A stretch of DNA of 64,000 nucleotides from Massilia kyonggiensis (GTDB taxonomy: Bacteria > Pseudomonadota > Gammaproteobacteria > Burkholderiales > Burkholderiaceae_D), in NCBI RefSeq assembly GCF_024756235.1, contig NZ_JANUGY010000004.1, positions 124,001 through 188,000 on the forward strand, written 5' to 3'. The notes under the pieces are model-generated. The model ran no database searches and was not told the DNA's origin. It saw nothing but the letters and a program-made list of their open reading frames with translations. A program made the translations under genes and the position numbers. Below are positions 1 through 8,043 of the stretch, in pieces. How positions within the stretch are numbered: the stretch's first letter is position 1; every line of letters starts with the position of its first letter.

Positions 1-1
1 C

Positions 2-763
2 GGCAACCCGCACCTGCAGCCGGTGAACAACGATAACTTCGAGCTGGCGTACCGCGACCGCCTGTTCGGCGTGGACAGCAGCTTCGTCCTGTTCAAGCGG
101 CGCGAGTCGCCCGTGATCGGCAACCGCAGCTTCGCGCTCGCAACCGACCCGAACGTGATCGTCACGTCGCCCATCAATTTCGGCACCAACGACTCCGTCG
201 GCGTCGACCTGAATTTCAACGTGCGCAAACTGTTCGTGCAGGGCCTGTCGGCCAACCTGGGCGCGACGCTGGCCAACGAAAAACGCCAGCGCATCTCGAA
301 CTTCACGACCGACGCGACGGCCGTGGAGCAGACGAACCACCGGGAGAACATCAAGCTGCGCCTCGCGTACCAGGTCGGCATGGAATCGCTGCAGCTGAGC
401 GTCAACCGCAACGGCGCCACGCTGAACGGCCAGGGCATCAACAGCGCCGTCACGATGACGAATTTCACGTGGATGCACCGCATCACGCCGCGCCTGTCGC
501 TGAACCTGAACGTGAACAACGTCTTCCACACCGGGAACATGGAAAGCGACATCGAGAACGAGGTGCTGCGCCTGCATACCCTCAACGTGAGCCAGCCGCG
601 CATCGTCCAGATCGGGCTGCGCTACCAGTGGGGCGGCGTGACGGGCGACGAGCGTCTGCGCAACGGCAACCGCGGCATGTTCCGCGGCGGCCGGGGCGAT
701 GGTGGCGAGGGTGGCTTCAACGGTGGCGGAGGCGGGTTCGGCAACGGCCGTGGCGGGTCCTGA
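2..763 (+). CDS. TonB-dependent outer-membrane receptor, C-terminal part (5' truncated)
   Basis: The reading frame is open from the left edge, so this is the end of a larger gene. The visible part opens with the NPHLQPV-type motif common in TonB-dependent receptor barrels and continues as alternating hydrophobic/polar beta-strands typical of the OMP beta-barrel. The last barrel strand ends IGLRYQW, the usual aromatic terminus recognised by the Bam machinery, but 43 more residues follow, almost entirely Gly, Arg, Asn and Phe. Such receptors import iron chelates, vitamins or oligosaccharides across the outer membrane. The substrate cannot be read from this fragment. The next gene is on the opposite strand 9 bp downstream and no terminator hairpin is evident. 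Confidence 0.85.
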   Translation, partial: GNPHLQPVNNDNFELAYRDRLFGVDSSFVLFKRRESPVIGNRSFALATDPNVIVTSPINFGTNDSVGVDLNFNVRKLFVQGLSANLGATLANEKRQRISNFTTDATAVEQTNHRENIKLRLAYQVGMESLQLSVNRNGATLNGQGINSAVTMTNFTWMHRITPRLSLNLNVNNVFHTGNMESDIENEVLRLHTLNVSQPRIVQIGLRYQWGGVTGDERLRNGNRGMFRGGRGDGGEGGFNGGGGGFGNGRGGS

Positions 764-772
764 CGCACACGT

Positions 773-1807
773 CTATCGACCCGCGCCGAGATCGAGCACG
801 ACCCGTCCCTCGATGGCACCGCGGCGCATGCGGTCAAAGACGTCGTTGATGTTGTCGAGCCTGTCCGTCGACACGGTTGCCTTGACCTTCCCCTCGGCCG
901 CGAACTGCAAGGATTCGAGCAGGTCCAGCCGGGTGCCCACGATCGACCCGCGCACGGTGATCCCGTTCAGGACCATATCGAAGATCGGCAGCGGGAAGTC
1001 GCCGGGCGGCAAGCCGTTCAGCGACACCGTGCCGCCGCGCCGGACCATGCCCAGGGCCTGGGAGAACGCGTGGGACGACACGGCCGTGACGAGGACGCCG
1101 TGCGCGCCGCCGATCTCGCGTTTGATCGTTGCCGCCGGGTCCGCGGTCCGGGCATTGATGGCCAGGCTCGCGCCCAGGCGCCGCGCCAGGGCCAGCTTCG
1201 CATCGTCGACGTCGACCGCCACCACGTGCAATCCCATCGCGCGTGCGTACTGGACTGCCAGGTGGCCGAGTCCGCCGACGCCGGAAATGGCCACCCAGTC
1301 GCCCGGCTTGGTATCCGTTACTTTCAGGCCCTTGTACACGGTCACGCCGGCGCACAGGATCGGCGCGATGTCGACGAAGCCGACGTTGTCCGGCAGGACG
1401 CCGACATAGTCGGCTTCCGCGAGCGCATATTCGGCAAATCCGCCGTTGACGGAATAGCCGGTATTCTGCTGCGATTCGCACAAGGTTTCCCATCCACCCA
1501 GGCAATGCGGACAATGGCCGCACGCGGAATGCAGCCAGGGGACGCCCACGCGGTCTCCGCTCCTCACGTGCTTGACGCCCGGGCCGACCTCGGCCACGTA
1601 ACCGACGCCTTCGTGTCCCGGGATGAACGGTGGATTCGGCTTGACGGGCCATTCGCCGCCGGCGGCGTGCAGGTCCGTATGGCAGACGCCGCAGGCCTCG
1701 ATCTTGACGAGGACCTGGCCGGGGCCTGGTACGGGAACCGGTGCATCCTCGATATACAGCGGTTGGCCGAAGGCGCGGACCACCGCGGCTTTCATCATCT
1801 TGCTCAT
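773..1807 (-). CDS. adhP: Zinc-dependent alcohol dehydrogenase, AdhP-like
   Basis: 344 aa. Medium-chain Zn dehydrogenase that oxidises primary alcohols with NAD in the cytoplasm. The N-terminal GroES-like domain carries the catalytic-zinc motif CGVCHTDLH (residues 39-47) and GHEGVG. The structural-zinc loop [15 protein letters not shown] follows near residue 97. The Rossmann fold has [13 protein letters not shown]. The start ATG is preceded by AGGAG (CGACAGGAGCGAAAC then ATG). The reading frame stays open far upstream into the next gene, but that extension has no homology-like features. The length is normal for the family. It stands alone, running towards the receptor gene. The family assignment is firm; the exact alcohol substrate is not. 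Confidence 0.93.
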   Translation of the reverse strand: MSKMMKAAVVRAFGQPLYIEDAPVPVPGPGQVLVKIEACGVCHTDLHAAGGEWPVKPNPPFIPGHEGVGYVAEVGPGVKHVRSGDRVGVPWLHSACGHCPHCLGGWETLCESQQNTGYSVNGGFAEYALAEADYVGVLPDNVGFVDIAPILCAGVTVYKGLKVTDTKPGDWVAISGVGGLGHLAVQYARAMGLHVVAVDVDDAKLALARRLGASLAINARTADPAATIKREIGGAHGVLVTAVSSHAFSQALGMVRRGGTVSLNGLPPGDFPLPIFDMVLNGITVRGSIVGTRLDLLESLQFAAEGKVKATVSTDRLDNINDVFDRMRRGAIEGRVVLDLGAGR

Positions 1808-1908
1808 GTTTCGCTCCTGTCGTTGAGGCTTTGATGCTAGGAAATGCACCCGGAAATGCCCATGATGCACATCAAAATTGACAGGATTCGAATCGGATAC
1901 GCCCTGGG

Positions 1909-2745
1909 TTATGGGAACGGCCGCAGCGCGATGCCGTGTTCGAACAGGTGCGGGAGCCACGCGTGTTCGAAGATGCGCCGGAAACCCAGGTTCGTCGGGT
2001 GCATTTCGTTCGACCAGTAGTCGCGGTAGGTGTGGTCGCGGGGCAGGATGCCGCGGCTGTCGATGTGCACGACGCCCGGCGTCACGGCCGCCAGCGGCGC
2101 GAGCAGGTCGTCGTTCAGGCGGTCGATCATGATGCGCGCGATCTCGCTGCGCAGCGCCAGGTCCGGCGGGACGCCGTGCCGGTCCATCGCCGGCGCGAGC
2201 CACGGCCCGGCGTGGATCAGGCCGAACTCGAAGCCCCGGCCGTCCGGCACGGGATAATCGTAGCCGTGCAAGAAGATGGGTGCCAGCGTGGCGCTGGCGT
2301 GCTTCGCGACGCGAATCTGTGCGATCAGGCGGGTGAGCGCCTGGCGCAGCCGCAACAACATGGCGTCCATGCCGCCCGCGTCGATCCAGCCGTGCGCGTC
2401 CGTCCCGGGCGGGCGGTGGTCGAACAGCGCGAAGTCCACGTCGACCGCATCGTTGCCGGCGCCGCTGATGTAGAACTCCGAAAACACTTCCACGAAGCCG
2501 GGGCGGAGGAAATGCTCGACCGTGTCCGCATACTTGCCGTCGCCGACATAATCCCGCAGGCGGGCGCCGTTGTAGCCCACGAGCTGGACGTTGCGATGGT
2601 CGTCCGACAGGGCCGGGTGGTTGATCATCGTGCCCAGGATGTTGTTGTTGACGTACCAGAACCAGGAATCGCCGATGGCCAGCGCCGACGGAAAGCCGAT
2701 GTCGGCGTTGTCCCAGCGTTCTTCGGGTTTGTAGATATGCGCCAT
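1909..2745 (-). CDS. SGNH/GDSL-type hydrolase
   Basis: 278 aa. The SGNH blocks are all visible: GDSW near residues 25-28 (nucleophile Ser27), GYNGARL (block II Gly), SGAGNDAVD (block III Asn) and MHPTNLGF near the C-terminus (block V His). This fits an esterase/lipase-like or carbohydrate-esterase enzyme. There is no signal peptide, so a cytoplasmic enzyme is likely. ATG 2745 was chosen because GGAGG lies just upstream (AGAACGGAGGCAAGC then ATG); a longer upstream extension to 2829 lacks support. It lies between adhP and the di-haem lipoprotein gene, all on the minus strand but with about 100-bp gaps, so co-transcription is uncertain. Substrate unknown. Confidence 0.75.
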   Translation of the reverse strand: MAHIYKPEERWDNADIGFPSALAIGDSWFWYVNNNILGTMINHPALSDDHRNVQLVGYNGARLRDYVGDGKYADTVEHFLRPGFVEVFSEFYISGAGNDAVDVDFALFDHRPPGTDAHGWIDAGGMDAMLLRLRQALTRLIAQIRVAKHASATLAPIFLHGYDYPVPDGRGFEFGLIHAGPWLAPAMDRHGVPPDLALRSEIARIMIDRLNDDLLAPLAAVTPGVVHIDSRGILPRDHTYRDYWSNEMHPTNLGFRRIFEHAWLPHLFEHGIALRPFP

Positions 2746-2839
2746 GCTTGCCTCCGTTCTGCGTATTGTGCACTGAGCGGAAGCAAGCTGGCGCATTGAG
2801 CCTAAACAAAAAAAGCCGTGATGCGTCACGCAAAAGACG

Positions 2840-5800
2840 TTACAGCGATTTCAGGAACGCCAGCAACGCATCGCGGTCGGCCTTCGACAGGTTCTCGAAG
2901 CGCAGGCGCGCCTGGGTTGCCTCGCCGCCATGCCACAGGATCGCTTCGAGCAGGGTGCGTGCGCGCCCGTCGTGCAGATAGCCCACGCGGTTCGGATTGC
3001 CCATCACCTTGTCCGTGTAGCCGATGCCCCACAGCGGGACCGTGCGCCACATCGCGCCCGTCGCCTGGCCTTCCGCGAATTTGTCGGCCAGGCCGTCGCC
3101 CATGTCGTGCAGCAGCAGGTCGGAGTACGGGTGGATGGTCTGGTTGCGGAGTTCCGCGAACAGGTGGCCGTTGCCCGTCTTCATCTCCGCCGTGTGGCAG
3201 GCCGTGCAGCGCATGCCCTGGAACAGCTTCGCGCCGACGCCCACCTGGACCGGATCGACCCGGTGCTCGTCGAGCGGCGCGACGCCTTTCGGGAACCCGC
3301 TGGACAGGCTGCGCTGCGCGGGCACGGCGACGAGCGCCAGGTAGTGGGCGATCTTCTGCAGGTCCGCTTCCGCGATGCCGGCCTGCGTACCGCCGGCGGC
3401 GCAGGCTGCCGGACCGTTGACGCAGGCGCGGTTCGGGTAGACGGGCGACGGCACGCCCATGTCCAGCAGCAGCGCTTCGGCCGCCTGGTGGCGCAGGGTC
3501 GCCTTCGCCGCCTTCCAGCCGAAGCGGCCCAGGCGCACGGCGCCGCTGTCCGGATCGTACGCGAAGTTGGCGACGCCGCGCACGCCGTCCACGTCCGGCG
3601 TCGAGCGAGCGCGGGCGAGGATGTCCGCTTCCGGCACGGCTTCCAGCAGCCCCGTGCCGATCATCGGCTGGGCCGCGCGCAGCGATGCAATCTCCGGCAC
3701 AGGTCCCTCGAACGACAGCGTCGGCTTGCGCAGTTCGACGACGGTGCCGTCCGCCAGCTTGACCGTCTTCGTCTCGAAGCCGGCGACGCGCACGGCGGTG
3801 CCCCAGTTGCGGGCGCCGTTCATCTGGATCGCCGTGCCGTATTGCGGATGCGGCACCTGGCGGCCGTCCGCGCTCGTCACGGCGACGCGCACGGACATCG
3901 CGTCCAGCTTCTGGTTGATGCCGGTGGGTGCCGGGCTGCGGCCGTTGTTGACGTGGCAGCCGATGCACGCGGACTGGTTGAAGCGCGCGCCCTGCAGGCC
4001 CACCGCGCCCAGGTAGCGGTCATTGCCCGGCTCGTTGTGGTCGCCCGTCGTGAAATTCGTGTGGACGAGGCGCCGCCCCTCGACGAAGCGCTGCACGTTC
4101 TGCATGCCCGCATTGTTCTGCGGCTGCTGGAACATGAACAGGCCGTTGTCCGAGTAATTGTAGGAGACGGAACCCAGGCCGCCCGACAGCGCCGCATCCG
4201 GCAGTGGCACGGAATTCAGGCGCGGCTGCACGCCGTACCACGGGCGCAGGCCGGCGCCCACCACGTACACCCATTCCGGACCGTAGTAGCGGATGCCGCC
4301 GTTGTCGCCCTTCGCGGCCATCGAATCGGTCGTCGAGAACATCGACGGTGCGACCTCGATGACGTCGCCGACGACGAGCGGCCGGGCCGGCACGTCCTTC
4401 CCGTTCGGGAAACCGTCGGCGCCGAGATCCGCATGGCCCGGATAGGACTTGACGAGCAGGGTGCACGCACCATTGATGCCCGACGTGGCGGTCAGCCTGC
4501 CCGGCGCCGGGTACGGCGTCGGCTTGCAGATCGGGACGTTGCGGTCGACGAGCTCTCCGGGATTCATCCAGCCGTAGCCGGTGACGCCGGGCCGGTCGAA
4601 ACCCCGGAAGAACGCCACCTGGCCGGGCAGGAAGTCGACCTGCGTGTACTGGTTGTACACCAGCGTCGGATGCGTGACGCCCGCGACGCGGCTGTTGTCG
4701 ATGATCTCGATGCCCCATGTCCGGTTCTGGAAGTACTGCGGCACGAAGGTCAGGTAGTTGCCGGGGCCCTTGTCGAGGGGGAGGCCCGTCGCCGGATCGA
4801 CGGTGTCGTTCGGCCCGTAGCCGATCTCGTTCCAGTCCTCGCCGCGCTCGCGCCCGTGGCGGGCCATTGCGCGCGCGCCGAAACGGGTGACGAGCGTGCC
4901 GTCGGGGAGGGTGAATTGCAGTGTCTCGAGCGGTTCGGCGGACGCGGGCAGGGGCGCCCATCCGCTGCCCGACGCGGGATAGTGCAGCGCCGACGTCGCG
5001 TTGACGGGCAGCGTGTTGTCGCTGCCCGGCGTGCGGAACTCGACCTCGTACAGCGAATAGCCGTATTGCGTTGCGCGGGCGACGCCCTGCAGGCGCACGT
5101 AGCGGGCGCTCGTGTTCAGGTTGAGGAATTCCTCCGTGCCTCCCTTACCCTCGGCGACGTAGCGCAGCTGGGTCCACGTCTTGCCGTCGTCGGACGTGCG
5201 CAGCGCGTATTCCTTGCCGTACGCGTTCTCCCAGGTCAGCTTCATGGCGCCGATCGGCGTCGGCACGCCGAAGTCGAACTGGATCCAGGCGCCATCCTCC
5301 GCGGCGCTGGCCCAGCGCGTGTCGGGCTTGCCGTCGATCGCCATCGGCGCCGCCAGCCCGCCGTTTTCCACCGCCGACGACGTGGCGGCCACCGGCTTGA
5401 CGACGACGCCGGGCTGCGACAGGTCGACGGGGACCGGCGTCGGGACACTGCCGCCCGGCGCGGCCGGCGCGCCCGTGAACGCCTGGATCTCGAAGATCGA
5501 ATAGCCATACTGGCTCGAGCGCTTGACGCCCTGCATGCGCAGGTAGCGGCCCTGGGCGGACAGCCCGCCGACGTCCTCGGTGCCGCCCGGGCTGGCGTCC
5601 ACGGTCCTGATCGTCGTCCAGTGCACGTTGTCGTCCGATACCTGCAGCAGGTATTGCAGCGCGTGCGCGTTTTCCCAGACGATGTTGACGCGGTTGATCG
5701 TCACGGTCTTGCCGTAGTCGAGCGTGAGCCACTGGTCGTCCGTGAAGCCGCTGCTCCAGCGCGTGCCCGCGTCATGGTCGATCGCGGCGGCGGCCGACAG

Positions 5801-5989
5801 ATCGCCCCGTTCCGACGCGCTGGCGGTGGCGCCGGTGGGCGTCAGTGCGGTCTCGGTGGCGATGTCGGCGGCCGTGCGCGACATCGACTGGGTGCCGGGC
5901 GTGGCCGGATCGCCGGCGCCGCAGGCGGAGAGCAGGGCGCTGGTCAACAGCGCCAGGGTTGATGGTATGGCTCGATACCGTTGTGGCAT
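2840..5989 (-). CDS. Di-haem oxidoreductase (DUF1111) lipoprotein with two discoidin domains
   Basis: 1049 aa. The N-terminus is a lipoprotein signal with lipobox LSAC (Cys23). Two F5/8 type C (discoidin) domains follow (roughly 45-185 and 195-325), recognisable from repeats of DxxxxTRWxS, WIQFDFG, YxLRTSDDGKTW and RYVRLQGVxRxxQYGYSLYE. The C-terminal two thirds is a DUF1111 di-haem domain with two c-type haem sites, CIGCH (Cys675) and CTACH (Cys928). It is therefore probably a periplasmic or surface-tethered electron-transfer enzyme that also binds glycan or another surface ligand. DUF1111 proteins often accompany imelysin-type iron genes, but none is seen here. RBS AGGGAGGAACC precedes the ATG. 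A palindrome about 100 bp upstream matches the tetR/SDR operator at 27.7 kb. Confidence 0.85.
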   Translation of the reverse strand: MPQRYRAIPSTLALLTSALLSACGAGDPATPGTQSMSRTAADIATETALTPTGATASASERGDLSAAAAIDHDAGTRWSSGFTDDQWLTLDYGKTVTINRVNIVWENAHALQYLLQVSDDNVHWTTIRTVDASPGGTEDVGGLSAQGRYLRMQGVKRSSQYGYSIFEIQAFTGAPAAPGGSVPTPVPVDLSQPGVVVKPVAATSSAVENGGLAAPMAIDGKPDTRWASAAEDGAWIQFDFGVPTPIGAMKLTWENAYGKEYALRTSDDGKTWTQLRYVAEGKGGTEEFLNLNTSARYVRLQGVARATQYGYSLYEVEFRTPGSDNTLPVNATSALHYPASGSGWAPLPASAEPLETLQFTLPDGTLVTRFGARAMARHGRERGEDWNEIGYGPNDTVDPATGLPLDKGPGNYLTFVPQYFQNRTWGIEIIDNSRVAGVTHPTLVYNQYTQVDFLPGQVAFFRGFDRPGVTGYGWMNPGELVDRNVPICKPTPYPAPGRLTATSGINGACTLLVKSYPGHADLGADGFPNGKDVPARPLVVGDVIEVAPSMFSTTDSMAAKGDNGGIRYYGPEWVYVVGAGLRPWYGVQPRLNSVPLPDAALSGGLGSVSYNYSDNGLFMFQQPQNNAGMQNVQRFVEGRRLVHTNFTTGDHNEPGNDRYLGAVGLQGARFNQSACIGCHVNNGRSPAPTGINQKLDAMSVRVAVTSADGRQVPHPQYGTAIQMNGARNWGTAVRVAGFETKTVKLADGTVVELRKPTLSFEGPVPEIASLRAAQPMIGTGLLEAVPEADILARARSTPDVDGVRGVANFAYDPDSGAVRLGRFGWKAAKATLRHQAAEALLLDMGVPSPVYPNRACVNGPAACAAGGTQAGIAEADLQKIAHYLALVAVPAQRSLSSGFPKGVAPLDEHRVDPVQVGVGAKLFQGMRCTACHTAEMKTGNGHLFAELRNQTIHPYSDLLLHDMGDGLADKFAEGQATGAMWRTVPLWGIGYTDKVMGNPNRVGYLHDGRARTLLEAILWHGGEATQARLRFENLSKADRDALLAFLKSL

Positions 5990-6083
5990 GGTTCCTCCCT
6001 TGAAGGTCAGGTCATGCGGGATGATCCCGCTGGCGATGCGCTCTTCCGGCGCTTGTTCATTGTTTCCGCGTCAATAAAGCTGA

Positions 6084-6105
6084 ATACATGATAATCATCA
6101 TGTAT
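6084..6105. promoter_or_regulatory. Palindromic operator candidate upstream of the DUF1111 gene
   Basis: TACATGAT-AATC-ATCATGTA (6085-6104) is a perfect 8-bp inverted repeat with a 4-nt centre. It lies 95-116 bp upstream of the DUF1111 start codon and just beyond the RidA terminator. The same orientation and register are found at 27700-27721 between tetR and the SDR gene, with 18 of 22 positions identical. This is read directly; binding by the TetR protein is inference. Confidence 0.55.
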
Positions 6106-6113
6106 AAAATGAA

Positions 6114-6141
6114 AACAACGGCCGTCGAAACGGCCGTTGTT
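6114..6141 (-). terminator. Rho-independent terminator of the RidA-like gene
   Basis: A perfect 12-bp stem (AACAACGGCCGT / ACGGCCGTTGTT) closes a four-base loop that reads TTCG on the minus strand, the very stable UUCG tetraloop. On that strand it is followed by TTTTCATTTTAT. It lies 53 bp after the RidA-like stop codon in the direction of transcription. Confidence 0.8.
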
Positions 6142-6143
6142 GA

Positions 6144-6165
6144 AACGTTTCCACATGGAAACGTT
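6144..6165. promoter_or_regulatory. LacI-family-like double dyad
   Basis: AACGTTTCCA-CA-TGGAAACGTT is a perfect 10-bp inverted repeat. Each arm contains AACGTT, and the left flank makes GAAACGTTTC (6142-6151), the usual core of LacI/GalR-type operators. It sits between the RidA stop and the RidA terminator, about 155 bp upstream of the DUF1111 start. No LacI-family gene is in the window. It may be an operator or an RNA hairpin in the RidA 3' UTR. Confidence 0.35.
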
Positions 6166-6193
6166 GCCAAGATAGCTTGGGATATTGAACGTG

Positions 6194-6589
6194 TCAAGCG
6201 TCCGGCAGGCGTGCGATGACCTTGATTTCGAACTCGAATCCGTAAAGCCAGGTAACGCCGACGGCGGTGACGGTCGGATAGGGCGCTTCGCCCCAGTATT
6301 CCTGGGCGACGTTCCAGATGCGTTCGAACTTCGACTGCGGATCGACGATGAACACGGTCACGTCGACCACGTCCTCGAACCGGCAGCCGGCCGCGGCCAG
6401 GACGGCATTCAGGTTCTCGAAGGCACGCCGGACCTGGGCGTCGAGCTCGGGTTCGGGCGAACCGTCCTCGCGGCTGCCGACCTGGCCCGAGACGAACAGG
6501 AAGCCGCCCGCGCGCACGGCCGGCGAATAGCGGTTTTTTTCGTAGAGCGCCTGGCGGCCCGGCGGGAAAACGACGTCGCGAATGGTCAT
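6194..6589 (-). CDS. RidA-family (YjgF/UK114) protein
   Basis: 131 aa, the normal size for this trimeric family. RidA proteins hydrolyse reactive enamine/imine intermediates released by PLP enzymes; many paralogues have other catabolic roles. Typical features include RYSPAVRAGGFLFVSGQVG near the N-terminus, the central FENLNAVLAAAGCRFEDVV, and PYPTVTAVGV near the end where RidA usually has the substrate-binding Arg (PARxxxxV). That Arg appears replaced (PYPTVTAV), so canonical 2-aminoacrylate deaminase activity is doubtful. RBS AAGGAG precedes the ATG. It is transcribed divergently from the LysR regulator next door, the classic layout for LysR control of a neighbour. Confidence 0.85.
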   Translation of the reverse strand: MTIRDVVFPPGRQALYEKNRYSPAVRAGGFLFVSGQVGSREDGSPEPELDAQVRRAFENLNAVLAAAGCRFEDVVDVTVFIVDPQSKFERIWNVAQEYWGEAPYPTVTAVGVTWLYGFEFEIKVIARLPDA

Positions 6590-6667
6590 GATGATCTCCT
6601 TGTGTGGTGGTGGATCTCACTGTAGAGCCAGGAGCGTTCCTGATAAATGGGCAAGTCGCCACATCAC

Positions 6668-6686
6668 TGTTTGTATAATCCAAACA
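6668..6686. promoter_or_regulatory. LysR-type binding site overlapping a -10 box
   Basis: TGTTTG-TATAATC-CAAACA is an inverted repeat with a 7-nt centre that contains TATAAT (6674-6679). It lies in the RidA/LysR divergent intergenic region, 20 bp before the LysR GTG. This is the usual position for LysR autoregulation and divergent control. No convincing -35 was found. Confidence 0.5.
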
Positions 6687-6706
6687 ATCAATCATCTGGA
6701 GATACC

Positions 6707-7609
6707 GTGGACCGATTCGATGGCATGCGGGCGTTCGTACGCGTCGTGGAGGCAGGCAGTTTCACGAAGGCGGCGAAGACGCTGGACATGAGCCGCGCGA
6801 CGGTCACCCAGCTGATCCAGCAACTGGAAACGCGGCTGCGCGTCAAACTGCTGCACCGGACGACGCGCAAGGTCAACGTCACGGAAGACGGCGCGGTGTA
6901 TTACGAACGCGTCGTCCACATGCTGGCCGAGCTGGAAGACCTTGAAGCCGGCTTGCCGAACAAGTCGGCGGCGCCGGCAGGGCGCCTGCGCGTCGATGTG
7001 CCGAGCCCGTTCGCGACGATGCTGCTCGTGCCGGCGCTGCCCGCGTTCTATGCGCGCTTTCCCGACATCCAGCTCGACCTGGGTGTCAGCGACCGGATGG
7101 TGGACCTGATCGGGGACAATGTCGATTGCGTCGTGCGCGGCGGCGTCCTGGCCGACCAGTCGCTAGCCACCCGTCGCGTGGCCGATCTGCAGCTGCGCGT
7201 CTATGCGGCGCCGGCGTATCTGGAGCGCGCAGGCATGCCGGCGCATCCCGCGCAACTGCGTGAGCCGGCGCACCGGATCGTGCAGTTCCGCGGCGCGCGC
7301 TCCGGCCAGGGCTTCGATTATGCGTTGCGGCGCGGTGTGGAAACCGTGCTGCTGGATGCACGGTACATGCTGGCCATCGACGACGGCAACGCGTATCTCG
7401 CGGCGGGGCTGGCCGGGCTGGGCGTGCTGTGGCTGCCGAATTACATGGCGAAGGAAGCGGTCGCGAAGGGCGAACTCGTCCGGCTGTTCGACGGTTGGGA
7501 GATCGCGCCGATGCCGCTGTACGTCGCGTATCCTGCCAATCGCCGCGTCGGCAAGAAATTGCGGGTGTTCATCGACTGGATCGTCGAACTCATGGAGGGA
7601 GAGCAATGA
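6707..7609 (+). CDS. LysR-family transcriptional regulator
   Basis: 300 aa. The N-terminal winged helix-turn-helix is clear (FVRVVEAGSFTKAAKTLDMSRATVTQLIQQLE), followed by the C-terminal periplasmic-binding-like effector domain. The MDRFDGMRAF... opening and the short effector domain resemble the CrgA/DsdC-like LysR subgroup common in Burkholderiales. The chosen start is GTG 6707, with GGAG 6 nt upstream; an internal ATG at 6722 would cut into the first helix. Its stop overlaps the VOC gene start as ATGA, so the two are translationally coupled. It is divergent from the RidA-like gene and likely regulates it, itself, or both; the inducer is unknown. Confidence 0.9.
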   Translation: MDRFDGMRAFVRVVEAGSFTKAAKTLDMSRATVTQLIQQLETRLRVKLLHRTTRKVNVTEDGAVYYERVVHMLAELEDLEAGLPNKSAAPAGRLRVDVPSPFATMLLVPALPAFYARFPDIQLDLGVSDRMVDLIGDNVDCVVRGGVLADQSLATRRVADLQLRVYAAPAYLERAGMPAHPAQLREPAHRIVQFRGARSGQGFDYALRRGVETVLLDARYMLAIDDGNAYLAAGLAGLGVLWLPNYMAKEAVAKGELVRLFDGWEIAPMPLYVAYPANRRVGKKLRVFIDWIVELMEGEQ

Positions 7610-8043
7610 CCGTCAAACGCATGGATAACGTCCTCATCGTCGTGGACGATCTCGAGGCCATAAAGGCGTTTTTTATCGAACTGGGACTCACGCTCGAGGG
7701 CGAAACGACGGTCGAGGGGCCGGAGGTCGGCCGCCTGATCGGTCTGGAGAACGTCAGGGCGACGCTGGCGATGCTGCGCACGCCGGATGGCCAGGGCATC
7801 GAACTGGACAAGTACCACGCGCCGGCTGCCGTCGGGTTCGGGCCCGTGGCAGCGCCGGTCAACACGCTGGGCTTGCGCCGGGTGATGTTTGCCGTCGACG
7901 ACATCGATGCGATGGTGGCGCGCATGCGGGCGCGTGGCGACGAGATCATCGGCGAGATGCGGTATGGGACGTCGTACCGGCTCGCGTATATTCGTGGACC
8001 GGAGGGGATCATCGTCGGGCTGGCGGAGTCGTTGACGGCGTGA
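7606..8043 (+). CDS. VOC-superfamily (glyoxalase/bleomycin-resistance-like) protein
   Basis: 145 aa. Two paired beta-alpha-beta-beta-beta motifs of the vicinal-oxygen-chelate fold are visible: MTVKRMDNVLIVVDDLEAIKAFFIELGL at the start and LGLRRVMFAVDDIDAMVARMRARG in the second half, ending with YIRGPEGIIVGLAE. Members are metal-dependent dioxygenases, isomerases or drug-binding proteins; here the reaction cannot be specified. The metal-ligand Glu of EGIIVGLAE and the Glu in GIELDKYH are plausible ligands. It starts inside the LysR stop codon (ATGA) with GGAGGGAG upstream, so it is co-expressed with the regulator. Confidence 0.85.
   Translation: MTVKRMDNVLIVVDDLEAIKAFFIELGLTLEGETTVEGPEVGRLIGLENVRATLAMLRTPDGQGIELDKYHAPAAVGFGPVAAPVNTLGLRRVMFAVDDIDAMVARMRARGDEIIGEMRYGTSYRLAYIRGPEGIIVGLAESLTA

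Noticed and set aside
2930..5962. 1010-codon open frame on the plus strand opposite the DUF1111 gene
   Set aside because: It is the mirror of a real gene with strong domains; high-GC codons remove stops on the other strand. The translation is Arg/Ala/Val/His-rich without motifs.
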